A stretch of 64,000 bases of DNA, taken from positions 62,001 through 126,000 of the forward strand of contig NZ_JBBBNV010000006.1 in the NCBI RefSeq assembly GCF_037137075.1, given 5' to 3'. Source of the stretch: JBBBNV01 sp037137075 (lineage in GTDB: Bacteria > Bacillota > Bacilli > Paenibacillales > NBRC-103111). Below, one piece after another: positions 31,375 to 39,960 of this stretch (within the stretch, counting starts at the first letter, position 1; each line of letters opens with the position of its first letter). The notes beneath the pieces are model-generated. The model was given only the letters and a program-made list of their open reading frames with translations, searched no databases and was not told the DNA's origin. A program made the position numbers and the translations under genes.

Positions 31375-31695
31375 ATGGGACAATCGAATTCGCATGGACA
31401 TGAATCTCACGGTTCCTTGAAATCTTACGTCATTGGCTTCCTTCTGTCCATCGTACTGACTATTATTCCGCTCGTTGTCGTGCTGAACGGGATGATGGGC
31501 AAAACGGCGACATTGGCGCTGATTCTGATTGCTGCGATTCTGCAATTTGTTGTCCAGCTGTTTTTCTTCATGCATCTGCGTGAAGGAGAGAACGCCCATT
31601 GGAACATGATGGTGCTTATCCTGGGGCTCATTATTTTGCTTACTATTGTCGCCGGGTCCATCTGGATCATGACCTACAACACGGTGGCGCATTAA
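31375..31695 (+). CDS. qoxD: Menaquinol oxidase subunit IV
   Basis: The 106-residue subunit has three transmembrane helices (VIGFLLSIVLTIIPLVVVL, TLALILIAAILQFVVQLFFFMHL, MMVLILGLIILLTIVAGSIWIM), matching the QoxD/CyoD small subunit that helps CuB assembly. It starts one nt after the qoxC stop. It ends the operon; the terminator lies about 190 nt further on, behind a copy of the dispersed repeat. Confidence 0.92.
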   Translation: MGQSNSHGHESHGSLKSYVIGFLLSIVLTIIPLVVVLNGMMGKTATLALILIAAILQFVVQLFFFMHLREGENAHWNMMVLILGLIILLTIVAGSIWIMTYNTVAH

Positions 31696-31702
31696 TGTAT
31701 TC

Positions 31703-31763
31703 GCACCGCGCGCAGCTCCCGGCGTGCGGTGCATTGCTGCATGACGGCGGTCGGTCGAGCCAC
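31703..31763 (+). repeat. Dispersed ~55-bp repeat, copy 4
   Basis: CGCACCGCGCGCAGCTCCC is identical to copy 1 over 19 nt, and GCATGACGGCGGTCGGTCGA is identical to copies 1 and 2 over 20 nt. The middle differs (GGCGTGCGGTGCATTGCT). It lies in the 3' untranslated region of qoxD. Confidence 0.78.
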
Positions 31764-31887
31764 AAGGCGGTTACATGTGCTTCGCGCATCTGATTGTGTC
31801 TAGCCTGTGGAATGAAGCCGCTATGCAGCGTGCAGCGTAATACCGCTCGTGGAAGCGCCCGCGTACGTCATGCGGGTTTAGCGTAAA

Positions 31888-31938
31888 GGCACCTTCTGCC
31901 TGACATCGTTTGATGTCCGGAATGGAAGGTGTCTTTTT
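31888..31938 (+). terminator. Terminator behind qoxD
   Basis: GGCACCTTC pairs with GAAGGTGTC (one G-T pair) around an inner hairpin GACATC-GTTT-GATGTC, and TTTTTCG follows. It is probably the end of the qox transcript, since no other terminator precedes it. Confidence 0.7.
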
Positions 31939-32023
31939 CGATTTGCGTGCTTTGCCTGCATGAATGTGTTCCTGGAGGGGGATGTTATAAACAAAATTAT
32001 TTGTATCAGGGAGGGTAAGTCTA

Positions 32024-32311
32024 ATGGCCAGAAGAAGCAGCAGACGCCTCGTTGTGCCCGGCGCGGAGCAAAGCATGAAGCAGTTCAAAGCGGAGGTCAT
32101 GCGGCGGGAGGGCTATACCGTTGATCCGAGTAGGCCGGATGATGTGAAATATGAGGTTGCGCGGGGGCTGGGTGTGCCGCTCAAGCCAGGGGACAACGGG
32201 AGCCTGACGACGGAGCAGGCTGGACATGTCGGCGGTCAGATCGGCGGAACGATGGTTCGAGAGATGATTCGGCTCGCGCAGGAGCAGCTGGCCAGACAAG
32301 CACAGCGGTAA
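32024..32311 (+). CDS. Alpha/beta-type small acid-soluble spore protein
   Basis: The 95-residue protein has the alpha/beta SASP layout: FKAEVMRREGYTVDPSRPDDVKYEVARGLGVPL, followed by the conserved second helix region HVGGQIGGTMVREMIRLAQEQLA. Such proteins coat spore DNA and change its UV chemistry, and are expressed in the forespore from SigG promoters. The ribosome site is GGGAGGG. A sequence TGAATG with TGTTATA 16 nt later (about 31960-31988) could be the SigG promoter, but this is weak. The gene shows that the host makes endospores. Confidence 0.9.
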   Translation: MARRSSRRLVVPGAEQSMKQFKAEVMRREGYTVDPSRPDDVKYEVARGLGVPLKPGDNGSLTTEQAGHVGGQIGGTMVREMIRLAQEQLARQAQR

Positions 32312-32411
32312 GCGTGGCTATGCGCAAGATTTTTCTGCAATAGTGAGAAATGTTCTGCATATCGCTGGTATCATTCAGTGTAAGCAGTGGATGCAGAGCG
32401 GCTGAGCAACG

Positions 32412-32495
32412 GTACAGCTTGCTGTACAAGCACAAAGACAGCAAGGAGGGTCCTGTGGACAAGGCCCGTCTTTGCTGTCTTCGTGTTGTGCTTGT
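32412..32495. terminator. Hairpins between convergent genes
   Basis: GTACAGC-TT-GCTGTAC (32412-32427) is a perfect small hairpin. It overlaps a larger one in which ACAAGCAC and AAGACAGCAA pair with TTGCTGTCTT and GTGCTTGT (to 32495) with a bulge. No long T-run is present, so termination is likely but not certain. Confidence 0.5.
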
Positions 32496-32520
32496 TGGAG
32501 TATATTTCCGTGCTGCCGTC

Positions 32521-33384
32521 CTACTCCAGATAGGAGTAATGGTGGTCCTTGGCTTCCTCCAAGGGCATATAGGTAACTGAAACCGAGGAATCCACCGAAT
32601 AGAGCAGCACCCGGAAGGCTTCCTTTTGACCGCGGGGCAGCAGGAGCAGCAGGTCTTTCTGCTCCGTTTCGAAGGGGGACTGAATCCATTCGGCTGTTTC
32701 CCCGAACATGTCGCTAATGCGGCTTTTTACGAGCTCCGGCCGGGTGCTTTTGACCCATACCATCATTCTCGCGCTGCGGCTATGGATCATGAACCGGAGC
32801 GATTGGTATGCCGAGTAGAAGGCAATCAGAGAATATAAGCCCTGCTCCCAGCTAAACATCCATACGGCAAGTAAGAAGATAAGCATGTGCGCCATCAGCA
32901 GCATTTCCGCTACCGAGAACGGGGATTTGGTCCGGATGAAAATAGCCAGCTCGTGAAGGCCGTCCGAATACTGTCCGTACCGAATCATCAGGCCTGCGCC
33001 GATGCCTAGCAGCAGTCCGCCCAGTGCGGCGGCAGCGAGGGTATGCTCCAGCAGCGGAGGGACCGGGTCAAGCAGAAAGGTTATCCCGGCCAGGGCAATC
33101 ATACCGCCCAAAGCCTCTTTTACGGAGAAGGCTTTTTTATTTTTGCGGGCGAACCAGATTAGCGGAAGCTGCAGGGCCAGCAAATACAGGCCCAGCCGTA
33201 TATCGGTCGCATGGGCGAGCAGAATTGCGATGCCCTGCAATCCGCCCGGAACAATTTGATTGGGCTTAAGAAGAAGCTCGAGCGCGATGGATACCAGAAT
33301 CAATCCAAGCGCAAACCAGATGATGCGGGTTCGCGGCATGTTTAAACCAAGGGACTGAGCTGCTCCACGGACGCGCCTTTTCAT
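32521..33384 (-). CDS. YitT-family membrane protein
   Basis: The 287-residue protein has five or six transmembrane helices in the first two thirds, with the family segment ALELLLKPNQIVPGGLQGIAILLAHAT and GIGAGLMIRYGQYSDGLHELAIFI. A soluble C-terminal DUF2179 domain follows (about 205-287, ARMMVWVKSTRPELVKSRISDMFGE...RVLLYSVDSSVSVTYMP). The function of YitT proteins is unknown; DUF2179 may bind a small ligand. Its ATG overlaps the stop of khtU (ATGA), so it belongs to the antiporter operon and may share its role in ion balance (inference). Confidence 0.82.
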   Translation of the reverse strand: MKRRVRGAAQSLGLNMPRTRIIWFALGLILVSIALELLLKPNQIVPGGLQGIAILLAHATDIRLGLYLLALQLPLIWFARKNKKAFSVKEALGGMIALAGITFLLDPVPPLLEHTLAAAALGGLLLGIGAGLMIRYGQYSDGLHELAIFIRTKSPFSVAEMLLMAHMLIFLLAVWMFSWEQGLYSLIAFYSAYQSLRFMIHSRSARMMVWVKSTRPELVKSRISDMFGETAEWIQSPFETEQKDLLLLLPRGQKEAFRVLLYSVDSSVSVTYMPLEEAKDHHYSYLE

Positions 33385-34631
33385 GCCTCATCCTTCTGAA
33401 GGTCCTGGGCCGGTACAGGCTGTTTTAGCGGCTTGGACGATTTTTTTTGGAGAGGCAAAAAGCTGTTCAAGGCCTGGAACACCAGCTTGGATTCCTTCGT
33501 AAGCAGTGGACCCAGAATGGCCAGAATTAGTACGTATAAGGCTGCAAAAGGCTGCAAAATGGCGAGCAGGCCGCCGGCTTTGCCGAGATTGGCTACAATA
33601 ATCGAAAATTCACCGCGGGAGACAATGGTCAGCCCGATGTTCGCGGAAGCCTTCGGCGACAGTCCTGCGCTCCGTCCCGCCAGCATCCCGGCAAGGAAAT
33701 TGCCGAACAGGGTAACGGCTACGGCAGCCAAGGAATACCACAACGCATCGCCTAGTGTCAGCGGATCGATCGTCAGTCCGAAGCTGAAGAAGAACAAGGC
33801 CCCGAAAAAGTCGCGGAATGGAAGAATCATATGCTCAATCCGCTTCATATGATTGGTTTCCGCCAGCACGAGGCCTGTCAGCAAAGCGCCGATTGCTTCA
33901 GCGACGTGGATTTTTTCCGACAGTCCGGCAATGATGAACAAGCCGCCGAAAATCACGAGCAGGAATAGCTCATTGGACCGGATGTTCAGCAGTTTATTCA
34001 GCAGCGGCGCGGCCTTGCGTCCAAGAATAATGAAGCCGAGCATAAAGCCAAGGGCCAGCAAAGCCGAGAGAAGCACGCCGACAATGGAGCTGGAGCCGCT
34101 TAAGACAAGACCGGAAAGAATCGAGATGTACACGGCCAGGAAAATATCCTCGAACATAATGATGCCAAGTATCATTTCGGTTTCGGGATTGGCGGTCCGT
34201 TTTAAATCCACCAGCACCTTGGCCACGATGGCACTTGATGAAATGGTGGTGATTCCGGCAACAATGAGCGTTTCCTTAAGCGGAAAGCCGAGCATGATAC
34301 CCAGCAGCAAGCCCAGGGTAAAGTTGATCAGGATATAAATGGTTCCCCCGATTGCGATGGAACGGCCGGATTTGATAAGGCGGCCGACGGAAAACTCCAG
34401 ACCGAGGTAGAACAACAGGAACAGGACGCCGAGCCGTCCCATAAATTCGATTAAATCCGCGCTCTCGATGAACCGCAAATCGATGAAGCCCAGCTTGGGG
34501 GCGTGCGGACCGACGGCCATGCCGATCAAGATGTAAAAGGGAATAACGGAGAACCGAAGCTTGGCGGAAAGTAATCCTGCCAGTGCGATTAAGGCAATAG
34601 CCAGACCAACCTCCAAAACCATATGGTCCAT
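33381..34631 (-). CDS. khtU: K+/H+ antiporter membrane subunit (CPA2 family)
   Basis: The 416-residue protein has twelve or more membrane helices of the Kef/CPA2 family: IPFYILIGMAVGPHAPKLGFIDL, LLFYLGLEFSVGRL, VAGITTISSSAIVAKVLVDL, and a discontinuous helix ANIGLTIVSRGEFSIIVANLG. It exports potassium in exchange for protons. The length equals B. subtilis KhtU, and the next upstream gene encodes a KhtT-like regulator of the expected 165 residues, which supports this subtype. It has no cytosolic RCK domain of its own. It is read in an operon on the minus strand. Confidence 0.88.
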   Translation of the reverse strand: MDHMVLEVGLAIALIALAGLLSAKLRFSVIPFYILIGMAVGPHAPKLGFIDLRFIESADLIEFMGRLGVLFLLFYLGLEFSVGRLIKSGRSIAIGGTIYILINFTLGLLLGIMLGFPLKETLIVAGITTISSSAIVAKVLVDLKRTANPETEMILGIIMFEDIFLAVYISILSGLVLSGSSSIVGVLLSALLALGFMLGFIILGRKAAPLLNKLLNIRSNELFLLVIFGGLFIIAGLSEKIHVAEAIGALLTGLVLAETNHMKRIEHMILPFRDFFGALFFFSFGLTIDPLTLGDALWYSLAAVAVTLFGNFLAGMLAGRSAGLSPKASANIGLTIVSRGEFSIIVANLGKAGGLLAILQPFAALYVLILAILGPLLTKESKLVFQALNSFLPLQKKSSKPLKQPVPAQDLQKDEA

Positions 34632-34634
34632 AGG

Positions 34635-35132
34635 TTACACCCCCCCACGCACCAATATGTCTTTCAAGGCCTTCAGATGACCCCGCTCTCCAGAAACAAC
34701 AAGCACAGAATCCGATTTCAAAATGTATTCGGGACCCGGATTAATTTGTTGTGTTTTTTCTTTCTCCACGACAGCAATAATGCTGGCTCCTGTTTTATGG
34801 CGGACATGAAGCTCGCCGATTGTTTTGCCGATGCATTTGAAATGCTGATCAATTTTGAACCATTCAATAATCAGGTTGTCAAGCGCGACCTCGATCGTTT
34901 CGAGCGCTTTTGGCTTATAGTGCATGCCGCCGATAATGCCGCCCAAAATACGGGATTCATCATCATCCAGCGTGACGACCGATACGATGGTATCCTGGTC
35001 TTCGTCATCGTAACGGTAAATATCTCTTCTTCCGTCATCATGAATGATGACAACCAAATTTTCGCCGCTGCGGGCAGTAAATTGAAATTTTTTCCCGATG
35101 CCGGGCAAATCGATTTCACGAATGTTAGTCAT
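34635..35132 (-). CDS. khtT: KhtT-like RCK_C (TrkA-C) regulatory subunit
   Basis: The 165-residue cytosolic protein has an N-terminal domain (IREIDLPGIGKKFQFTARSGENLVVIIHDDGRRDIYRYDD, about 4-43) as in KhtT. A C-terminal TrkA-C domain (about 80-165; RHKTGASIIAVVEKEKTQQINPGPEYILKSDSVLVVSGER) binds nucleotides such as c-di-AMP in B. subtilis KhtT. It controls the antiporter KhtU encoded 3 nt downstream. The ribosome site GGAGATGGAGG precedes the ATG. Confidence 0.9.
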   Translation of the reverse strand: MTNIREIDLPGIGKKFQFTARSGENLVVIIHDDGRRDIYRYDDEDQDTIVSVVTLDDDESRILGGIIGGMHYKPKALETIEVALDNLIIEWFKIDQHFKCIGKTIGELHVRHKTGASIIAVVEKEKTQQINPGPEYILKSDSVLVVSGERGHLKALKDILVRGGV

Positions 35133-35179
35133 ATGTTTACAGCCTCCATCTCCATTATATTCCGATATGAGTAAGCGGA

Positions 35180-35530
35180 TTAAATGGAGGCGAAAGCCAC
35201 AAAAGCCGAGGTAAATTTAAGCGGGCGGAGAAGGACGGATTTCATTCTTTTGGGTACGCAGAAAATAAATCGGTATCGGGGAACGCTGCAGACCAGAGAG
35301 TGCAGCAGCAGGGAAATACAGATGAAAAAAATAAACAGGGGCTGTATGGAGCCTTTGAACGTTTTGCCGGCGCCGCCGCCGATATTTTTTTGCACGGAGT
35401 AGGTTTTGACATGCTTGGTTACACGGGTCGCCGAGTCCATCGTAATCATAGGCGCGACGGCGGAAAAAAGAAGGGCGGAAATAATGACCAGCACCATAAA
35501 TAAGCGAAATTTATTGGATCTCAGGTTCAT
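35180..35530 (-). CDS. Small membrane protein upstream of khtT
   Basis: The 116-residue protein has two hydrophobic helices (about 10-30, FRLFMVLVIISALLFSAVAP, and 64-82, QPLFIFFICISLLLHSLVCS), a basic C-terminus and no recognisable domain. The ATG has GAGAGGGG upstream, and a promoter with 17-nt spacing lies at 35573-35601. It is 47 nt ahead of khtT in the same direction. In B. subtilis this place is held by KhtS (112 residues), a modulator of unknown structure. Similar size and position suggest an analogous role, but I see no clear sequence kinship. Confidence 0.6.
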   Translation of the reverse strand: MNLRSNKFRLFMVLVIISALLFSAVAPMITMDSATRVTKHVKTYSVQKNIGGGAGKTFKGSIQPLFIFFICISLLLHSLVCSVPRYRFIFCVPKRMKSVLLRPLKFTSAFVAFASI

Positions 35531-35572
35531 TTGTTCAGCCCCTCTCTCTAGATGTAGTTATTGCATATGTAT

Positions 35573-35601
35573 AGAATACCATATTTCGTATTTATTTTCA
35601 A
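35573..35601 (-). promoter_or_regulatory. SigA-type promoter for the khtTU operon
   Basis: On the minus strand TTGAAA (35601-35596), a 17-nt spacer and TATTCT (35578-35573) lie about 45 nt upstream of the first gene. Confidence 0.6.
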
Positions 35602-36180
35602 ACCAACGTGGCCGAATTGGCCTGCCTGGCTTGGGGAAGTGACCGGATTCCCGGCGGCTACAACGGTAACCAAGCACCGGCGAGGACAACCGCTCAAGGC
35701 TCCGCTATGCCAGTGCCAATCCCAGACGGAGCGGAGGAGACAGATGTGAAACAAGGACACCGTATAGCGCTTGTCGTCCTGCGGGATGGATGCCGCTCGT
35801 GCCGGCCTGCACTGCAGGCCTGCGGGAGCTATTCGTTTATTATATTGGACCGTTTCTGGAAATAGGAACGGTTTTTCCAGTTCATGGACTGTCTTCCGGC
35901 TGTTCCGCACAGGGAAAAGGGCCCGCCTCGGGTGGCGGAAGGCAGTCCCGGAGCATGGGCGATGCAGGGGCGTCGTGTCGGCCTTGCCGCAGCATGGGGG
36001 CCGATTGGCCTTTGTTTTTGTAATATTTTATGCAGCACCAGGACATCGGGTTGGGCTTCGTAAACTAGCCTTAAGGGAGGAATCCGCGAATCGTCCGGTT
36101 TTGTCAGCATGGTGCAGGATTTCTCCGGCTATAGGTCGAAATAACCAAGGAATGCAGCTTTAGGAAAACTTCTGGAGGAA
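35602..36180. other. Gene-free region between khtTU and the restriction pair
   Basis: No gene with a plausible start is seen; the open frames here have biased, low-complexity products. An ACCGTT/AACGGT stem with TTTTTCC (35848-35877) looks like a plus-strand terminator of something lost. The last bases hold the strong ribosome site GGAGGAA of the next gene. Confidence 0.4.
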
Positions 36181-36183
36181 ATG

Positions 36184-38433
36184 ATGAACATCACACAAAT
36201 TGAAGAGGCGCTGACGCTTCCGGCCACAGCGGAGCGGTGCCGGCGGGTGCTGGATGAAGTGCAGCCGGTGCTGCGCCAGTGGCTGGACAGCTTCAAGCAC
36301 AAATACGCTCCGCAGGCCCGGGAGCTGCTGGACTTTCATGTCCAAACCTATGAGCAAACCTTGAAGACGACCATGTATGACGGAAATCCGAAAAACGCCA
36401 AGGAAAATACAGACATCGGCAAGCGGGCTTATGTCGGGCTCCTTGACAAAAAATATGATCAGACGGGATTCGGGGTACTTAATCTTGAACTGAACGGCAT
36501 GGAGAAAAAGCTGAAAATGGTGCTTCCGACAAATTTTTACCCGCTCTGGGAGGCTGTCCGTACCCAAAGCAGTACTCGGGAGTTCACCGAGCTGCTGGAC
36601 AAGCTGCCGGATGAGCTTCAAATCCAAGTGGATGATAAAGACATGAGCTTCATCCCCAAGGCGGGCTGGGTTTCTTATTTGCAAGCCGTGGCGGCGAAGA
36701 AGCAGCAGCAGCGGCGGCCCTGGTTTTATATCGGCGTCTTCCTTGCGTTTGATGCGATTCCGGGGCATGACGAATTAATAGACTTGATTTGGGATACGTG
36801 GACGAAGCTGCAGCCGCTGCGGGAATACATTGATCGGGAGGCGGCGCTGCATGCTTTTTCGCTGGATGTGCTTCGGCAGTTGAATGAGCATGAAGACAGC
36901 ATCGCGCTTACGCTGTACGGCAAGTCGTATGAAGTCAAGCTGGAGCCCGTATATGCCAAATCATCACGCAATCGCCGGCAAAGCTTCGGGCTGTACGAGA
37001 AAGGGCAGCTGCTTGCCGAGGGACGGTTTGATCAGTATTTGCGGGAGCCGCATGAGGTGCTCGGGGTGTTTATTAACGGGCATGGGCATCTGTATGTGAA
37101 TCTTCGCGATTTGGGCAGCGAGCCTGTGTATGAATGGTACATGACCAAAAGCTTCCGGTTTCAGAAGGCCGATAACGCGGCATACCGGACCCAGGCGCTT
37201 GAGGCGCTGGCGGCGCACGGGTATCTGGTCAAGAACCATTCGTTCTATGTTGGCACGTATCTTCGGAAGCAGGGAGAGTTTGCAGAGCCTGTCGCCGACG
37301 TGAAGAAGACACTGATTGCCGCAGCGCTGCTGTTTGCGGAAGCCACCCGGATGCTAACGCTGCCCAAAGCGGATGTGGCTCTGAATGCCGAAGCTGGCGC
37401 GGATTCGCAGCAGCAGGAGGAGGCCGAGCTTGCCGAGGAGCTGTTCCTGCATGATTTTAATTTAAGCTCGATTCTGGCTAACATCGGGGAAAGCGATTTG
37501 ACCTATTCGCCGTCTATCATCCGGGATTTTCATCTAAACCTCGTAAGCCTGGAGGACAAGCATTTTGTCATTTTGAACGGAATTTCCGGGACAGGAAAGA
37601 CAAAGCTGTGTCTGCTCTACGCCAACGCGGTGTACGGGAAGCCGCTGGATGCCGTGAATCCGTATTTGAGGGTGATTCCGGTCCGGCCTGATTGGACCGA
37701 TTCTACGGCGCTGTTCGGGTACTATAGCGCCCTGGAGCAGCGGTATGTCCGCACGCCGTTCCTGGATGCGCTGCTGCAGGCCATTCAAGAAGGGAAGCCG
37801 ATGTTTATCGTGCTCGATGAGATGAATCTGGCCCGGGTGGAATATTACTTGAGCGATTATTTGAGCGCCATTGAGTCCAGGCAGCCGATCCGCCTTCATA
37901 CAGAGCCGCATGTGATGGATATTCCGCAAGAGCTGTATCTTCCGAACAATTTGTATGTGATCGGCACGATTAATGTAGATGAAACGACCCATAGTATTTC
38001 CGACAAGGTGCTGGATCGTGCGTTTGTCATGACCTTATCCGATGTGGACCTGGACGGGTACTGGAGCGGCGTCGGGGAGAAATACAAGCTCAGCCTGCAG
38101 GAGGAATGGGAGCTGCTTCAGGAGGTGCATGGGATGCTGCGGAAGGATGATTTGCATTTCGGCTATCGCACCTTGAACGAGATGCTGCGTAAGCTTTACG
38201 TTAATGCGCAGCTTGATCAGGATATCCGGATGGAGGCCACGGAAGCGGTGGATCGTGTCATTGCGGAAAAGGTGCTGCCGAAAATTCGCGGGGATGAACG
38301 GATCGGGACGCTGCTCGCCAGCCTGATTGATTGGGCGTCTGCCCGGTTCGGAGCGCAATCGGAATCGCTGCGCCATCTGACGCGAATGAAAGGGGAGCTG
38401 GACCGGTATGGAGCAGCCCAGTTCTGGAGATAG
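36184..38433 (+). CDS. McrB-like AAA+ NTPase of a type IV-like restriction system
   Basis: The protein has 749 residues from the ATG at 36184, five nt behind GGAGG; the ATG at 36181 is too close to the site. The C-terminal third is an AAA+ domain of the McrB/MoxR side: Walker A NGISGTGKTKLC (about 464-475), Walker B PMFIVLDEMNLARVEYYLSDYL (about 539-560), sensor region IGTINVDETTHSISDKVLDRAF (about 594-615, the McrB MNxxD signature). The first 400 residues are not a recognised reader domain and probably bind DNA or the trigger. The nuclease partner overlaps its 3' end by 26 nt. McrBC-type complexes use GTP or ATP to move along DNA and cut modified or foreign DNA. Confidence 0.85.
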   Translation: MNITQIEEALTLPATAERCRRVLDEVQPVLRQWLDSFKHKYAPQARELLDFHVQTYEQTLKTTMYDGNPKNAKENTDIGKRAYVGLLDKKYDQTGFGVLNLELNGMEKKLKMVLPTNFYPLWEAVRTQSSTREFTELLDKLPDELQIQVDDKDMSFIPKAGWVSYLQAVAAKKQQQRRPWFYIGVFLAFDAIPGHDELIDLIWDTWTKLQPLREYIDREAALHAFSLDVLRQLNEHEDSIALTLYGKSYEVKLEPVYAKSSRNRRQSFGLYEKGQLLAEGRFDQYLREPHEVLGVFINGHGHLYVNLRDLGSEPVYEWYMTKSFRFQKADNAAYRTQALEALAAHGYLVKNHSFYVGTYLRKQGEFAEPVADVKKTLIAAALLFAEATRMLTLPKADVALNAEAGADSQQQEEAELAEELFLHDFNLSSILANIGESDLTYSPSIIRDFHLNLVSLEDKHFVILNGISGTGKTKLCLLYANAVYGKPLDAVNPYLRVIPVRPDWTDSTALFGYYSALEQRYVRTPFLDALLQAIQEGKPMFIVLDEMNLARVEYYLSDYLSAIESRQPIRLHTEPHVMDIPQELYLPNNLYVIGTINVDETTHSISDKVLDRAFVMTLSDVDLDGYWSGVGEKYKLSLQEEWELLQEVHGMLRKDDLHFGYRTLNEMLRKLYVNAQLDQDIRMEATEAVDRVIAEKVLPKIRGDERIGTLLASLIDWASARFGAQSESLRHLTRMKGELDRYGAAQFWR

Positions 38434-39916
38434 CCTGCTTGTCTGGTGCCCTGATCAGGGGCAGTGGCTGGATTTGGAGGAGGTGCGGCTGGAGGAGGCC
38501 AAAACCTACCGCTGGCGGACGGGCTATGAACGGCCGTTCCGCTTCAGCCTGAACGGAGTGCCGCTGCCGATGGTGAAAAGCGCCGACGGCTGGGAAGGTG
38601 AGCTGTTCACTCCGTTTCAGTCCGGACAAGTCCGGTTTACGCTTCACAGGGAGGAAGAACGGATCGTCGATTCCTATTTGTACCCGGATGCCCGCAAGCT
38701 GACCGAGAACGATTATCAGCAAATGATAATCGATATTTTGCAGGAGGCCAAAGCCTGCTTTCAGCAGTATGGCGCAGCCCTTGCCTTTGACACGTCGGGG
38801 ATTGACCGCCAGCTGTCAATGCCGCAGTGGGACTATGTAGAACGCATGTTTCACCGGCTGTCGTTTCTATACCGGGAGATTCAAGCCGGGCCGCTGCGCG
38901 TATTGACGGGCAAGGACCAATGGGTGCGCAGGGAAAATGTCAAGCATGTAACGCCTGCATTGATAGCCTGGGCTGAGCGTCATCCGGGTGGCGGCACGAG
39001 CGGGGAAAGCCTGATTCCGGCGCAAATCTGGACGGGCCTCCGCACGGAAACCTGTGATGTCTATGAGAACCGGATTGTACATAGGCAGCTTCGTGATTTC
39101 TTGTCCCTGCTCCGAAGGTACGCAGGCCTGTCCGATGACGCGATACGGGCCAAAGCGAGCCGCTATGCCGATACGGTAGCCCGCTGGCTGCGGGCCCCTT
39201 TTCTAGCAGGGGTAAAGCCTCATCCGGGAACGGTCGCCGTTTCCCAGGCTTTCCGCAAGCATCCTATTTACCGGGGATGGTTCCAATGGTTTCAGCAGCT
39301 GTATCAATTTGATGCGTTTGTTGTCGGGCTGCGCAGCTCCGTACCGCTCAAAAACACATACCAGCTCTATGAAATCTGGGTGTTTATGAAACTGGTCGGC
39401 TTTTTCCGGGAGCGGGATTTGATTGAGGAAGCTTCGCCGCTGTTTGTACTGGAGCAAAAAGAGCTGGTGCTCAGCTTGTCGCAAAAAAAAGAGCACCGCA
39501 TCCGGCTGAAGCAGGGCGGAACGCTCGCGTACCAGCGGGAGTTCACGAGCGCGACCCGGCCTTTTGCCACCTATACCCACGGCATGCTGCCGGATATTGT
39601 ACTGGAAATCGGGGACCGGCTCGTTATTTTTGACCCGAAGTACCGGCTGGATCATAACCTCCCGATGGCTGTCGGGGAAATGCACAAGTACCGTGACGGC
39701 ATTATTCGCCACGCGGACGGCGCCAAGGCCGTCGAAGAAGTGTACATTATTACTCCTGTCCCGGGGAAGGATAACCCCCGTTTTTTCGAAGAGAACTATA
39801 GAGAGAAGCATCGGTTAGGCGCATACTGCTTGAACCCGGGTACAGCGGGCGATGCGCTTCGCGGCTGTCTGGAGCGCATTGTCCGGCAGAACTTGGCGGC
39901 TTGCGCGCCCGGCTAG
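38408..39916 (+). CDS. DUF2357-family PD-(D/E)XK nuclease, McrC-like partner
   Basis: The 502-residue protein has a beta-rich N-terminus (about 1-100), a helical DUF2357 middle (about 110-330, with AQIWTGLRTETCDVYENRIVHRQLRDFL as the conserved core), and a C-terminal nuclease fold. The fold is visible as LPDIVLEIGDRLVIFDPKYRL (about 394-414): the catalytic D of PDI, then D-x-K in FDPKYR, then GEMHKYRDGI. This is the PD-(D/E)XK pattern of McrC-like enzymes. The ATG lies inside the 3' end of the AAA+ gene with its own ribosome site AAAGGGGAGC, so the pair is co-translated. It is the likely effector of the system. No methyltransferase is adjacent, as expected for a type IV-like system. Confidence 0.82.
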   Translation: MEQPSSGDSLLVWCPDQGQWLDLEEVRLEEAKTYRWRTGYERPFRFSLNGVPLPMVKSADGWEGELFTPFQSGQVRFTLHREEERIVDSYLYPDARKLTENDYQQMIIDILQEAKACFQQYGAALAFDTSGIDRQLSMPQWDYVERMFHRLSFLYREIQAGPLRVLTGKDQWVRRENVKHVTPALIAWAERHPGGGTSGESLIPAQIWTGLRTETCDVYENRIVHRQLRDFLSLLRRYAGLSDDAIRAKASRYADTVARWLRAPFLAGVKPHPGTVAVSQAFRKHPIYRGWFQWFQQLYQFDAFVVGLRSSVPLKNTYQLYEIWVFMKLVGFFRERDLIEEASPLFVLEQKELVLSLSQKKEHRIRLKQGGTLAYQREFTSATRPFATYTHGMLPDIVLEIGDRLVIFDPKYRLDHNLPMAVGEMHKYRDGIIRHADGAKAVEEVYIITPVPGKDNPRFFEENYREKHRLGAYCLNPGTAGDALRGCLERIVRQNLAACAPG

Positions 39917-39933
39917 GCCGACATAGCAGGGCA

Positions 39934-39960
39934 GCATCCGCAGCAGCGGATGCTTTTTTT
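39934..39960 (+). terminator. Rho-independent terminator
   Basis: GCATCCGC-AGCA-GCGGATGC forms a perfect 8-bp stem with a 4-nt loop and TTTTTTT follows. It closes the restriction pair. Confidence 0.92.
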
